Shown here: one piece after another, positions 7,504-16,386 of the stretch
Position numbering within the stretch: the first letter of the stretch is position 1
How the letters are laid out: each line of letters begins with the position of its first letter
Origin: CALMEC01 sp963706315
GTDB lineage: Bacteria > Actinomycetota > Thermoleophilia > Miltoncostaeales > Miltoncostaeaceae
Assembly: GCA_963706315.1 (NCBI GenBank)
Contig: CAVPMA010000015.1
Span: forward strand, 1-64,000
Direction: 5' to 3'
DNA length: 64,000 nt
Program-made: the position numbers and the translations under genes
Notes under the pieces: generated by a model
Told to the model about the DNA's origin: nothing
What the model saw: only the letters and a program-made list of their open reading frames with translations
The model's database searches: none

Positions 7504-8615
7504 TCGACATCCCCGACCAGCCCCTCGCCGAGCGGATCCTGCGCGCGGCGGTGGGCCGCCCCAACCCGCCGCAGCAGCTGCTGTTCTTCGGCCCGCCGGG
7601 CACCGGCAAGCGGCGGGCGGCCCGGACGGTCGCGTGGGCGCTCATCGACCCGGACACCCCGCACGACCCGGACCACGAGTCGCTCGACCTCACGGTGGTG
7701 GCGGCCACGGGAGCGTCGATCCGACTGGAGGCCGACCTCGAGCCGGCGCTCGCCGATCTCGCGGCCCGGCCCTCCGTGGGCAAGCGCCGCGTGCTCATCA
7801 TCGACGGCGCCGAGCGGCTGCGCGAGCAGGAGGGCGCGCCGCGCATCCTCAAGCAGCTCGAGGAGCCCGCGCCGCGCTCACACGTGATCCTCGTGACCGA
7901 CCGGCTCGCGGACCTGCTGCCGACGATCCGGTCGCGCTGCCTCCCGGTCCCGTTCCGCTCGCCCGGCTGGCGCCAGGTCGCGGCCCGGCTCGTCGACGCG
8001 GGGCTCGGCGCGGCGGAGGCCGCGGGGCTCGCACGGGCCGACGGCCCCCTCGCGATCTCGTCCGGGGAGTTCGAGCGTTCGATGCGGCTCATCGGGGTCG
8101 AGCTCGCCGAGCACGCCCTGCAGGGGCAGGTGTCGGCTCCGCAGCTCGTCCGCGACATCCAGGGCCGCATGGAGGGCACCGCCGCCGACCACCCGTCCCA
8201 GACGCTGAAGGATCTGCACGACGAGGCGGCGGCCCTGGCCGGCAAGCGCGGGGAGCGAACCGCGCTCAAGCGGGTGGACGATCAGGAGCGCCGCGAGCGC
8301 CGGCGGGCCCTCACCGACGGGTGGTCGCAGGTGCTCGACGGGGCCGCCGGGCTGGTCGCCGACGCGCTCGCGGTCGCCGTCGGCGCGGAGGCCGCGGTAC
8401 GCCACCACGACCGCATCGAGACCCTACGGACGGTCGGCGTGCCATCACGCGTCGGCTTCCTCGCCAGGGCCCTCGACGAGATCCAGCTCACCCGCGCGGA
8501 GATGGAGCTCAACCCAACGCTCGACCTTGCGGTTGAGGGTTTGCTCGCGCGCATCGCCGCCGCCCGTCGCGGGGAATCCCACGCGCTCGTCGGACACGGC
8601 CGCCTTCCCTGGTAA
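7500..8615 (+). CDS. holB: DNA polymerase III delta' subunit-like clamp-loader protein
   Basis: A 371-residue AAA+ clamp-loader subunit. The N-terminus shows GPPGTGKRRAART, a P-loop that keeps its Lys. Next come a Walker B-like VLIIDGAERL and the sensor stretch SHVILVTDRLADLLPTIRSRC, which carries the SRC motif typical of delta' and gamma/tau. The zinc-binding Cys cluster of many clamp-loader subunits is not seen. The C-terminal helical domain fits. The GTG start overlaps tmk by 4 bases. It acts with gamma/tau and delta to load the beta clamp. Confidence 0.9.
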   Translation: MIDIPDQPLAERILRAAVGRPNPPQQLLFFGPPGTGKRRAARTVAWALIDPDTPHDPDHESLDLTVVAATGASIRLEADLEPALADLAARPSVGKRRVLIIDGAERLREQEGAPRILKQLEEPAPRSHVILVTDRLADLLPTIRSRCLPVPFRSPGWRQVAARLVDAGLGAAEAAGLARADGPLAISSGEFERSMRLIGVELAEHALQGQVSAPQLVRDIQGRMEGTAADHPSQTLKDLHDEAAALAGKRGERTALKRVDDQERRERRRALTDGWSQVLDGAAGLVADALAVAVGAEAAVRHHDRIETLRTVGVPSRVGFLARALDEIQLTRAEMELNPTLDLAVEGLLARIAAARRGESHALVGHGRLPW

Positions 8616-8672
8616 CCAGGGGCCGTCGTCCCGCGAGATTCCGTCGTAACCCCGCTCCTGGAGCGGAATCAT

Positions 8673-8697
8673 AAGCCTCGATGAGTACTTGAGGCTT
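8673..8697. terminator. Inverted repeat after holB, weak terminator
   Basis: AAGCCTC and GAGGCTT arms (7 bp) flank an 11-base loop about 60 bases after the holB stop. It is followed only by GTT, so termination strength is doubtful. The rest of 8616-8852 shows no gene. Confidence 0.35.
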
Positions 8698-8852
8698 GTT
8701 CGGCGAGGGTGGTAGCCCCACCACTCCGCGACCCCATTGAAATCCGCGTTGAATCACACTTCGAGATTCGCACCGCGCCCTGTACCTTTTTCGTGTCTTG
8801 TGCGGTAGGTTCTGATGAGCGCGTCAACGGGTGATGACCGCGAAGGAGGACG

Positions 8853-9875
8853 ATGATCGCGTCGGTGCGGGGGAAAGCGAAAGGCGACGGGTTCGGTCGT
8901 CGACGCACGCCCATTCGCCTCGGTGCGTCTCTCCTCGCCGCCGCCGCGTTCCTCTTCGCCGCGACCACGGTGATGGGCGCCACGACGAGCGCGACCGTCC
9001 TCGACCAGGGCTTGGACGTGCCGGCCCTCACGGACACCACCGCCACCCCGACCGTGGATCCCAACCCGGTTGATCCGTCCCCGGTCGATCCGGCCCCTGC
9101 GCCCGCCCCGACGGTCACGCCGCTCGACGCGGCGCCCACACAGGCCGCTGATCCCACGCCGGCTCCGACTCCGGCCGCGACGCCCGCCGCCGCCGATCCC
9201 ACGCCGGCGCCCGCGACGACGACCGACCCGGCTGTGGCCGCGACTCCCGCGACGACCACGACGACAACCGCGGCGACGCCCTCCCCGGACCAGTTGAGCC
9301 CAACGCTCCTGGCACAGGTCAACTCCACGAACGCCGACCCCGCGACACCGATGAAGAGCACCGCCGACGTGCCGCCCGCCGTGATCGTGGCTCGCACCGT
9401 CCCCGATGTCGATGTGGTGAGCACCGCAACGCCGGCCGCGCCGCCGCCCATGGGCGACGCGCCGCCCGGCGCGCTCGTCGCGCCCCGCCGGGAGGTGGCG
9501 CGGCCCGCCGCCCTCGTCGCCGGCCTGCTTCCTGCGATGCCCGCGGACGTGAACGCCGCCGCGCCACGACCACGCGAGGAGGTCACCGCCACCCAGGCGA
9601 GACCTGTGTGGAACGTATTCGTCTGGCGGAATGCCGGCGGTCTGGGGGGCGGGTCAGACCTCAATCTCGGCACCCGCGCCCTGCTCGCCATCATCGGCAT
9701 GCTCCCGTTCGCCCCGGTGGACGGTCCCGACCGCACGGCGCCGCCGCTGACACAGCTCGCGCTGCTCATCCCGGTGCTGGGCCTGGTCGCCTTCCTGTTT
9801 GCCACGCGCCCGATCGCCGACCCTCGGCGTCGCGGGCCCCAGTCCTACCGGGCGGTCGCTCTCAAGCCTGGCTAG
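8853..9875 (+). CDS. Proline/threonine-rich envelope protein with two membrane segments
   Basis: A 340-residue protein with a clear ribosome binding site (GAAGGAGG). A short basic start is followed by a hydrophobic segment (LGASLLAAAAFLFAATTVMGA), which is a signal peptide or anchor. Residues about 60-170 are low-complexity, built from PTPDP, PAPAP and TTTTT runs, as in wall-spanning linkers. The C-terminal region contains two hydrophobic stretches (LLAIIGMLPF and LALLIPVLGLVAFLFA) and ends in basic residues. The layout suggests a spacer across the cell wall with membrane anchoring. No enzyme domain is recognised. Confidence 0.75.
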   Translation: MIASVRGKAKGDGFGRRRTPIRLGASLLAAAAFLFAATTVMGATTSATVLDQGLDVPALTDTTATPTVDPNPVDPSPVDPAPAPAPTVTPLDAAPTQAADPTPAPTPAATPAAADPTPAPATTTDPAVAATPATTTTTTAATPSPDQLSPTLLAQVNSTNADPATPMKSTADVPPAVIVARTVPDVDVVSTATPAAPPPMGDAPPGALVAPRREVARPAALVAGLLPAMPADVNAAAPRPREEVTATQARPVWNVFVWRNAGGLGGGSDLNLGTRALLAIIGMLPFAPVDGPDRTAPPLTQLALLIPVLGLVAFLFATRPIADPRRRGPQSYRAVALKPG

Positions 9876-9882
9876 TTGCGCC

Positions 9883-9904
9883 ACCGGGGCCAGTGCGCCC
9901 CGGT
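9883..9904 (+). terminator. Hairpin between two genes
   Basis: ACCGGGG and CCCCGGT arms (7 bp) surround an 8-base loop just after the envelope-protein stop. A second GC-rich stem (AAACCGC/GCGGTTT) follows at about 9906-9932. No T tract is present; one or both may attenuate read-through into 9967. Confidence 0.35.
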
Positions 9905-9966
9905 CCAAACCGCCGCGCCTCCGCGCGCGGTTTCGCGCAACCACCAGCTTTGAGGAGCGATCGAAA

Positions 9967-10338
9967 ATGCACAATTGCGAAATACGAATCGTCACCCCGA
10001 GAGGTCGGGACCGGACGGCACTCGTCCAGACGATCGAACGGCTCGGCCACCACGTGGTCGACTCGTCCGAAATGCGTGACGGAACCATCGTCGACGCGAT
10101 CACGGTGGTCGACGGCCGGGGATCCCTGGCCGCCGACTGGGCACACATCCAGGACGAGCTCCGCGATGAGCCCGGCCCGGTGGTGCTCATCACCAACCGG
10201 CCCGCCGCCGACATGGCGGCGCTCTCCCGCCGGCAGGAGCGTGTGATCGTCTTCGCCGGGGGCGACAGCGAGATGGGCTACGACATCGCGTTCAAGCTCT
10301 GCTCGATGTTCCAGACGCCGGCGAGCCAGGTCGCGTGA
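9967..10338 (+). CDS. Small receiver-like (pseudo-receiver) protein
   Basis: A 123-residue single-domain protein. The start at ATG 9967 is supported by GAGGAG upstream. Alternating hydrophobic strands and amphipathic helices (EIRIVTP, DAITVVDG, PVVLITNRP, RVIVFAGGD) look like a CheY-type fold. The usual acidic pair and phospho-acceptor Asp are not in their normal places, and no conserved Lys is clear. It may therefore be an unphosphorylated adaptor. It follows the envelope protein by 91 bases. The assignment rests on fold-like pattern only. Confidence 0.55.
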   Translation: MHNCEIRIVTPRGRDRTALVQTIERLGHHVVDSSEMRDGTIVDAITVVDGRGSLAADWAHIQDELRDEPGPVVLITNRPAADMAALSRRQERVIVFAGGDSEMGYDIAFKLCSMFQTPASQVA

Positions 10339-10405
10339 GGGGGGGCGGAACGATGACTGATTGCCATCACGGCTCGCGTGGCGAGCACGGTCGCACGCCG
10401 GGTCC

Positions 10406-11968
10406 CTACCCCGCCGTCTGGCTGCGCTCCCGCTCCACGAGCAGCCGCCGCAGGATCTTCCCCGACGCCGACTTGGGCACCTCGTCGACGATCTCGACGG
10501 CGACCAGGCGCTTGTGCGGAGCGCAGCGCTCGCCCATCCAGGCGATCACCTCCGCCGGCTCCGCGTCGCCTCGCAGCACGACGAACGCCTTGGGTCGCTC
10601 GCCGGCCTCCACATCCGGGATGGGGATCACGCACGCGTCGGCGATCGCGGTATGGGTGAGAAGGAGCGCCTCGAGCTCCGCGGGGGCGACCTGGTAACCC
10701 TTGACCTTGATGAGCTCCTTGAGCCGGTCGGCGATGGTGATCCATCCGTCGGCATCCGCCGTCGCGATGTCGCCTGTGCGGAGCCATCCGCCGCCCACGA
10801 TGGTCGCGCTGGTCGCCTCGTCGTTCCCGAGGTACCCGGGCATGACCTGCGGCCCGCGAGCCCACAGCTCGCCAGGCTGACCGGGCTCCACGTCGATACC
10901 GGTCTCCGGATCCACGATTCGCCCCTCCGTTGATCCCACCAGCGGACCGACCGTGCCGGGTCGGTCTTCGCCGAAAGCGCTGACGCACGTGAGGACGGGA
11001 CTGGCCTCGGTCATCCCGTAGCCCTGGACGATGCGGCAGCCGATGCGCCTGCCGGCCTCTCCGGCGAGCTCGGCGTCGAGCGGGGCCGCACCCGACATGA
11101 TGTGCCGCAGGCTGGACAGGTCGTAGCCGTCGACGAGCGGATGCTTCGCGAACGCCACGACGAGCGGTGGCGCGACGAAGAGCCGCGTCGCGCAGTGCTC
11201 CTGGATGAGGGTGAGGTACTGCTGCAGGTCGAAGCGCGGCATCGTGATGATGACGGCGCCGGCGCGTAGCCCGGCGGCCATCACCACGGTCTGCCCGTAG
11301 ATGTGGAAGAACGGGAGCACGCCCATGACGACATCGTCGGGGCCCAGCTCGAGGATCGGTTCGAGCTGGTGCACGTTCGCGACGAGGTTGCGGTGCGTCA
11401 GGCGCACGCCCTTCGGCAGGCCGGTGGTGCCCGACGAGTACGGCAGCGACACAGTGTCGACCGCAGGATCGATCGGCGGGGCGGGCACCGGGCCCGCGCC
11501 GAGCAGCGACGTGAACGGCTCGGCCCCCTCGACCTCGCCGAACGCGATGACGGCGTCGATGCCGACGGCCGCAGCAGCCGGGAGGGCGCGATCGACCAAC
11601 GAGGGGTGCGTCACGAGCATGCGGGCGCCGGCGTCGCGCAGCTGGAAGGTGAGCTCCTCCACGCCGTAGAGCCCGTTGGCGGTGGTGTTGACGGCCCCAG
11701 CCCTTGCGACGGCGAGGAAGGCGACGGCGTAGTCGGGGAGGTTCGGGCTGTAGATGCCAACCACGTCGCCGTGGCCGATGCCCCGCTCGGCGAGGCCGGC
11801 GGCAACCGCGTCCACCCGCTGCCGGAGCACGCGGTGGGTCGTGACCTCGCCGGTCGCCCCGTCGATGAGCGCCGGGCGGTCGGCGTGGCGCTCGACGTGC
11901 TCGAAGACGTACTCGCCGAGCGAAACGTCCGGAATGTCGAGGTCGGGGTAGGGACTCCGGATGATCAT
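10406..11968 (-). CDS. Acyl/aryl-CoA ligase, 4-coumarate-CoA ligase-like
   Basis: A 520-residue adenylate-forming enzyme that activates a carboxylic acid to acyl-AMP and then acyl-CoA. All core motifs are present: YSSGTTGLPKGV near residue 177, GYGMTEASP, the hinge GDIATADADGWI, KELIKVKGYQVAPAELE, and the catalytic C-terminal PKSASGKILRR. Order and spacing match plant 4CL and bacterial homologues. The true substrate (phenylpropanoid, medium-chain acid or other) cannot be read from the sequence. It lies immediately downstream of a TetR gene on the same strand, 33 bases away, so the two may be co-transcribed. Confidence 0.88.
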   Translation of the reverse strand: MIIRSPYPDLDIPDVSLGEYVFEHVERHADRPALIDGATGEVTTHRVLRQRVDAVAAGLAERGIGHGDVVGIYSPNLPDYAVAFLAVARAGAVNTTANGLYGVEELTFQLRDAGARMLVTHPSLVDRALPAAAAVGIDAVIAFGEVEGAEPFTSLLGAGPVPAPPIDPAVDTVSLPYSSGTTGLPKGVRLTHRNLVANVHQLEPILELGPDDVVMGVLPFFHIYGQTVVMAAGLRAGAVIITMPRFDLQQYLTLIQEHCATRLFVAPPLVVAFAKHPLVDGYDLSSLRHIMSGAAPLDAELAGEAGRRIGCRIVQGYGMTEASPVLTCVSAFGEDRPGTVGPLVGSTEGRIVDPETGIDVEPGQPGELWARGPQVMPGYLGNDEATSATIVGGGWLRTGDIATADADGWITIADRLKELIKVKGYQVAPAELEALLLTHTAIADACVIPIPDVEAGERPKAFVVLRGDAEPAEVIAWMGERCAPHKRLVAVEIVDEVPKSASGKILRRLLVERERSQTAG

Positions 11969-12001
11969 CGGGGCCTCCTGGCTGGCGCGGACCCCGCAAG
12001 G

Positions 12002-12661
12002 CTATGCCGCGCGGGCTCCTCGCGCGCTCCGACCGGTGGGCGCGGGCGCGGGAAGGTCGAAGAGCGCCTCGAGGGATTGGCGCAGCACGCGCAGCTGGCG
12101 GCGCATCTGCGATGGGTCGCGCAGCGAGCGCGCGAGGATGAACGCGCCCTCGAACGTGACGAACACGTGGTTGGCGAGGTCCTCAAGATCGGCGTGCGAC
12201 CTGAGGGGATACCGGCCGGCGGCGACCTTCAGCTTGGCGCAGAGCAAGTCGCGCCAGGCGGCGATGGCATCGACGATCACGTCGGTGGTGCCGTCCCGGC
12301 TGAGCTGGCGGTCGTAGATGAACGACACGTAGAGGCAGCTCGGCTGCTCGGCCACGATCTCGTCGGCCGCTTCCTCGAACCGCCGCACGAACGCGACGAC
12401 CTGCCCGGCAGGGTCATCGGTCTCGGCCTCGGCCGCCGCCATGAAGGTCTCGAGGTGCTCGATGTCGGCGGCAGCGTAGCGCGCCACGAGCGCCCGGCCG
12501 AGGTCGTTCTTGGTTGGGAAGTGATGGAAGAAGGCGCCCTTGGAGCTCGACGACTCCGCGATGACCTCATCGACCGATGTCGCGGCGAAGCCTCGCTCCA
12601 TCACGAGGCGTTCGGCGCTGTCGAGGATGCGCGTTCGTGTTGGGGTACCGTCTTTGGGCAT
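12002..12661 (-). CDS. TetR-family transcriptional regulator
   Basis: A 219-residue regulator. The N-terminal DNA-binding domain contains TRTRILDSAERLVMERGF followed by VDEVIAESSSSKGAFFHHFPTKNDL, typical of the TetR family. The C-terminal half resembles the NemR/AcuR-like ligand domain. The start at 12661 is chosen because it opens MPKDGTPTRTR, without the long shadow extension. It is divergent from the homocysteine methyltransferase gene, with two matched palindromes in between, so it probably represses both directions. The acyl-CoA ligase downstream may share its transcript. Confidence 0.87.
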   Translation of the reverse strand: MPKDGTPTRTRILDSAERLVMERGFAATSVDEVIAESSSSKGAFFHHFPTKNDLGRALVARYAAADIEHLETFMAAAEAETDDPAGQVVAFVRRFEEAADEIVAEQPSCLYVSFIYDRQLSRDGTTDVIVDAIAAWRDLLCAKLKVAAGRYPLRSHADLEDLANHVFVTFEGAFILARSLRDPSQMRRQLRVLRQSLEALFDLPAPAPTGRSARGARAA

Positions 12662-12680
12662 CTTCGCTCGCTCCCTTGAA

Positions 12681-12722
12681 CCAGACTGAACCGTCTGGTA
12701 CAAACCAGACCACTTAGTCTGG
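12681..12722. promoter_or_regulatory. Twin palindromic operators, CCAGAC-N6-GTCTGG
   Basis: Two perfect palindromes of the same form occupy 12681-12698 and 12705-12722, with centres 24 bp apart. They lie in the 120-base gap between a TetR gene and a divergent methyltransferase gene. Tandem sites on the same helix face suggest binding by two regulator dimers. Confidence 0.75.
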
Positions 12723-12781
12723 AACGATAGCGAATGCATACCGGGATGAGCACCACTGCAGATATCTGGAAGGAGGAGTCG

Positions 12782-13732
12782 ATGGCGAAGAATCGCCACC
12801 GCCTGCCGCAGCTCGACGGTGAGCTCATGATCACCGACGGCGGCCTCGAGACCGACCTGATCTTCCATCACGGATTCGACTTGCCGCACTTCGCCGCGAT
12901 CGACCTGCTGCGAAGCGACGAGGGCACCGCCGCCCTGCGCAGCTACTTCGACGAGTACGCGAAGATCGCCCGTGCGTACGGCGTCGGGCTCGTCCTCGAG
13001 AGCCCCACCTGGCGCGCCAACCCCGACTGGGCTCACCTCCTCGGGTACAGCGACGAGGAGCTCGACGGGCTCAACCGCACGGCTATCGAGCTGCTGCAGT
13101 CGGTGCGCGAGGACTTCGAGGGCTCGGTCCCGAGCATCGTGGTCAGCGGCTGCATCGGCCCGCGTGGCGACGGGTATGTGGCCGGCGAGACGATGAGCCC
13201 GAACCAAGCGCAGGCTTACCACACAGGCCAGATCAGGGTGTTCCGCGAGGCGGGCGCCGACATGGTGTGCGCGATCACGATGACCTACGTCGGCGAGGCG
13301 ATTGGCGTCACCCGCGCCGCTCGCGCGACCGGCATCCCCGTGGCGATCTCGTTCACCGTCGAGACCGACGGCAGGCTCCCCAGCGGACAGCCGCTCGGCG
13401 AGGCCATCGCCGAGGTGGACGACGAGACCGACGGCGGGCCCGACTACTACATGATCAACTGCGCCCACCCCTCCCACTTCGAGGACGTTCTCGAGGAGGA
13501 CGCGGAATGGGTGAGCCGCATCAGGGGCCTGCGGGCCAACTCGTCCCGCAAGAGCCATGCGGAGCTCGACGAGGCGGAGGAGCTCGACGAGGGCAACCCG
13601 TCCGAACTCGGCGCGGAGTACCGGGCGCTCGGCAGCCGGCTCCCCGCCTTGTGCGTGCTGGGCGGCTGCTGCGGCACCGACCACCGGCACGTCGCGGAGA
13701 TCACCTCTGCCTGGCTCGCTTCCGCGGAGTGA
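12782..13732 (+). CDS. Homocysteine S-methyltransferase family protein
   Basis: A 316-residue single-domain methyltransferase that transfers a methyl group to a thiol such as homocysteine. The N-terminus ITDGGLETDLIFHHG is the family opening. Zinc-binding cysteines are visible in MINCAHP and in GGCCGTD near the C-terminus. AAGGAGG lies upstream of ATG 12782; an upstream ATG at 12734 would sit too close to the operators. It is divergent from a TetR gene and ends at a strong terminator. The methyl donor (S-methylmethionine, SAM or a betaine) is not determined by sequence. Confidence 0.88.
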   Translation: MAKNRHRLPQLDGELMITDGGLETDLIFHHGFDLPHFAAIDLLRSDEGTAALRSYFDEYAKIARAYGVGLVLESPTWRANPDWAHLLGYSDEELDGLNRTAIELLQSVREDFEGSVPSIVVSGCIGPRGDGYVAGETMSPNQAQAYHTGQIRVFREAGADMVCAITMTYVGEAIGVTRAARATGIPVAISFTVETDGRLPSGQPLGEAIAEVDDETDGGPDYYMINCAHPSHFEDVLEEDAEWVSRIRGLRANSSRKSHAELDEAEELDEGNPSELGAEYRALGSRLPALCVLGGCCGTDHRHVAEITSAWLASAE

Positions 13733-13741
13733 TCGCATCGT

Positions 13742-13768
13742 CCCGTCCCGCCGTCACGGCGGGACGGG
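13742..13768. terminator. Strong bidirectional terminator hairpin
   Basis: A 12-bp perfect GC stem with a 3-base loop lies between two convergent genes that end 49 bases apart. A partial copy of the stem (GGACGGGACGG) follows directly. Confidence 0.7.
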
Positions 13769-13781
13769 AAGGACGGGACGG

Positions 13782-14567
13782 TCAGGTCCGCAGGCCGGTG
13801 CCCCGGGACACGAGCCACCCCGCCCAGGCGACCATCGCCGCCGTCAGCGCGACGGTGACGCTGATCGAGATCCACAGCGTGATCTCCGACGTGCCGAGCA
13901 TGCCGTGGCGGCTCGCGGTGACCATGTAGAGGATCGGGTCGGCCTTGGTGAGCCCGCGCCAGGGCTCGCCGAGCAGGTTGACCGAGTAGAACACGCCGCC
14001 CAGGAAGACCAGCGGCGTCAGGATGAGGTTGCCGACGTAGGACTGCTGGTCCCAGGTCTTCGCGATGAGCCCGACGCCCACGCCGAGGGCGCTGAACGCG
14101 ACGGACGCGCACAGGAACACCACGATCGCGGCCGTGGGGTTGACCGTGGGCAGGTCGACCAGGAACACCGCGGCAACAAAGGTGAGGGCGCCGATCGCAA
14201 GGCCGCGCACGACGCCGCCCGCCAGGTACGCACACAGCAGGTGTCTCGCGCGCATGGGACCGCTCACCGGGTCGTCGATGAACCCGTCGAACCGCGCCTG
14301 GTAGAGCGACGAGGCGGTGTTGGAGTAGGCGGCGGTGCCGATGCCCATAAGGATCAGGCCGGGCACGATGAACGAGTCGTAGTCGACCCCGTCGATCTTG
14401 CGGATGCGGCCGCCGAGCGCGATGCCGAAGATGGCGATGAAGAGCACGGCGGAGAGCACGTTCGGCGCAATCGTCTGGCTCCAGAGGCGGAGCACGCGGG
14501 TGACCTCGCGCTGGGCGAGCGCCGCGGCGCCCCGCCACTGGGCGGCAGGCAGGCCGGCGTCGATCAT
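13782..14567 (-). CDS. ABC-2 type transporter permease
   Basis: A 261-residue membrane protein with about six hydrophobic segments, including VLSAVLFIAIFGIALGG, SFIVPGLILMGIG, GLAIGALTFVAAVFLV and a C-terminal LWISISVTVALTAAMVAWAGWL. The amphipathic N-terminal helix (LAQREVTRVLRLWSQTIAPNV) matches ABC-2 exporters. ATG 14567 overlaps the ATPase stop by 4 bases (ATGA). It should pair with the upstream ATPase to export a drug, lipid or polysaccharide; the substrate is unknown. Confidence 0.87.
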   Translation of the reverse strand: MIDAGLPAAQWRGAAALAQREVTRVLRLWSQTIAPNVLSAVLFIAIFGIALGGRIRKIDGVDYDSFIVPGLILMGIGTAAYSNTASSLYQARFDGFIDDPVSGPMRARHLLCAYLAGGVVRGLAIGALTFVAAVFLVDLPTVNPTAAIVVFLCASVAFSALGVGVGLIAKTWDQQSYVGNLILTPLVFLGGVFYSVNLLGEPWRGLTKADPILYMVTASRHGMLGTSEITLWISISVTVALTAAMVAWAGWLVSRGTGLRT

Positions 14568-15319
14568 GCTCGCACCACCTGGCGGTAGACGTCCTCGAGA
14601 CGCGCGGCGACGAACCGGGTGCGAAGCTCCTCCGGCGTGCCCTCGGCGACGATACGCCCGGCGCGGATGAACGCCACCATCTCGCAGAGCTCCTCGGCCT
14701 CTTCGAGGTAGTGGGTGGTGAGCAGGATGGCGGTGCCGCCCGCGTGGAGCTTGCGGATGTACTCCCACAGCTCGTCACGCAGCTCGACGTCGACGCCGGC
14801 GGTGGGCTCGTCCAGGATCACCAGCGCCGGCCGGTGCACGAGCGCCCGGGCCAGCATGAGTCGCCGGCGCATGCCCCCCGACAGGCGGCTGGGCAGGGTG
14901 GCGGCCTTCTCGGTGAGGTCGAACACCTCGAGGAGCTCGTCGGCGCGTTCGTCGGCTTCCGCGCGACGCATGCCGAAGTAGCGCCCGTGCAGCGACAGCA
15001 GGTCGCGTACGCGCACGAAGCGGTCGAGCGCGATCTCCTGCGGTGCGTACCCCACGAGCTGCCGGGCGGCGGGCGCCTCGGGACCGCGCATCGACCGGCC
15101 GAGCACCTCAATCGCCCCCCCGTCGGGGATCACCAGGCCCACGACGCTGCGGATCAGCGTGGTCTTGCCCGCGCCGTTCGGGCCGAGCAGCCCGACAAAG
15201 CCGCCGTTGGGCACCACGAGGTCAACGCCGTCGAGCGCGTGCACCCCACCGCCGAACGCCTTGCGCACGTCCTCGCAGAGCAGCGCCGGGACGGTTCGAT
15301 CGATTGGGGCGTGATGCAC
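14564..15319 (-). CDS. ABC transporter ATP-binding protein, ABC-2/DrrA-like
   Basis: A 251-residue ATPase. It has Walker A GPNGAGKTT near residue 40, Q-loop APQEIAL, signature LSGGMRRRL, Walker B LVILDEPTAGVD and switch TTHYLEEAEELC. The C-terminal tail EGTPEELRTRF is typical of DrrA/CcmA-type exporters. The start is taken as GTG 15319, with no strong ribosome binding site. It forms a translationally coupled pair with the permease. The gene is divergent from the hydroquinone-reductase-like gene at 15404. Confidence 0.9.
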   Translation of the reverse strand: MHHAPIDRTVPALLCEDVRKAFGGGVHALDGVDLVVPNGGFVGLLGPNGAGKTTLIRSVVGLVIPDGGAIEVLGRSMRGPEAPAARQLVGYAPQEIALDRFVRVRDLLSLHGRYFGMRRAEADERADELLEVFDLTEKAATLPSRLSGGMRRRLMLARALVHRPALVILDEPTAGVDVELRDELWEYIRKLHAGGTAILLTTHYLEEAEELCEMVAFIRAGRIVAEGTPEELRTRFVAARLEDVYRQVVRA

Positions 15320-15403
15320 CGGTCCACGGTACCGGCTGCAGCCGACGCCGGGCCCCGACGGATCCAACGGCGAACTCGCGTCCAAGCTGGCTACCCTCCC
15401 CGG

Positions 15404-16357
15404 ATGGCATCCACCGAATCCCCCACGACCGCCGCCGGCTACACGGCGCCCACCGACGCCGACGGGGCGTTCATCCGGCGCGACAGCGTGTTTCGCCGGT
15501 GGGTCACCGCCGACGGCTCCTCGGCGTTCCCCGCCGAGGCCGGCCGTTACCACCTGTATGTGTCGCTCGCGTGCCCGTGGGCGCACCGCACCGTCATTTT
15601 CCGCATGCTCAAGCGGCTCGAGGATGTCGTCTCGCTCAGCGTCGTCGACCCGATCCGCGACGAGCGCAGCTGGGCGTTCCGCGACGTCCCGGGAGCGGGC
15701 CCCGACCCGGTCAACGGGTTCCAGTACCTCTCCGAGGCGTACTTCGCGACCGACCCGGAGTACGACGGCAACGTGACGGTGCCGGTGCTGTGGGATAGGC
15801 AGACCAGGCAGATCGTCAACAACGAGTCGTCGGAGATCATCCGGATGCTGGGGTCGGCGTTCGACGCGTTCACCGACGCGAAGGACGACTACTACCCGGC
15901 CGAGCTCCGCGACGAGATCGACACGGTCAACGGCCGGGTGTATCCCACCGTCAACAACGGCGTGTACCGCTGCGGCTTCGCCGGTTCCCAGCGGGCCTAC
16001 GACCACGCGTTCGTGGAGCTCTTCGACTCACTCGACTGGCTCGAGGACCGCCTCGCGCGTCAGCGCTACCTGATGGGCGACCGGATCACCGAGGCCGACT
16101 GGCGCCTGTTCACCACGCTGCTTCGGTTCGACCCGGTCTACGTGGGGCACTTCAAGTGCAACCGAAACCGCATCGTCGACCTGCCGAACCTGTGGGCCTT
16201 CACGCGTGAGCTTTACCAGTGGCCCGGCGTGGCCGAGACGGTGAACTTCGACCACATCCGCCGCCACTACTACATGACGCACCCGTCGCTGAACCCCCGG
16301 CGTATCGTCCCCGGAGGCCCGCGGATCGACTTCACCGAGCCGCACGGGCGTGGCTGA
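15404..16357 (+). CDS. Glutathionyl-hydroquinone reductase-like (xi-class GST) enzyme
   Basis: A 317-residue thioredoxin-fold transferase. The catalytic motif LACPWAHR lies near residue 56, with the redox Cys at 57, followed by NNESSEIIRML, the GSH-site analogue, and an all-helical C-terminal domain including YLMGDRITEADWRLFTTLLRFD. Length and motifs match the ECM4/YqjG family. These reduce glutathionyl- or, in actinobacteria, possibly mycothiol-linked quinones. High-GC actinobacteria often lack glutathione, so the thiol partner is an open point. It is divergent from the ABC pair and followed 30 bases later by an SRPBCC gene. Confidence 0.9.
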   Translation: MASTESPTTAAGYTAPTDADGAFIRRDSVFRRWVTADGSSAFPAEAGRYHLYVSLACPWAHRTVIFRMLKRLEDVVSLSVVDPIRDERSWAFRDVPGAGPDPVNGFQYLSEAYFATDPEYDGNVTVPVLWDRQTRQIVNNESSEIIRMLGSAFDAFTDAKDDYYPAELRDEIDTVNGRVYPTVNNGVYRCGFAGSQRAYDHAFVELFDSLDWLEDRLARQRYLMGDRITEADWRLFTTLLRFDPVYVGHFKCNRNRIVDLPNLWAFTRELYQWPGVAETVNFDHIRRHYYMTHPSLNPRRIVPGGPRIDFTEPHGRG

Positions 16358-16386
16358 CCACACGCGAACGAGGGGGAGCGGCGGCA

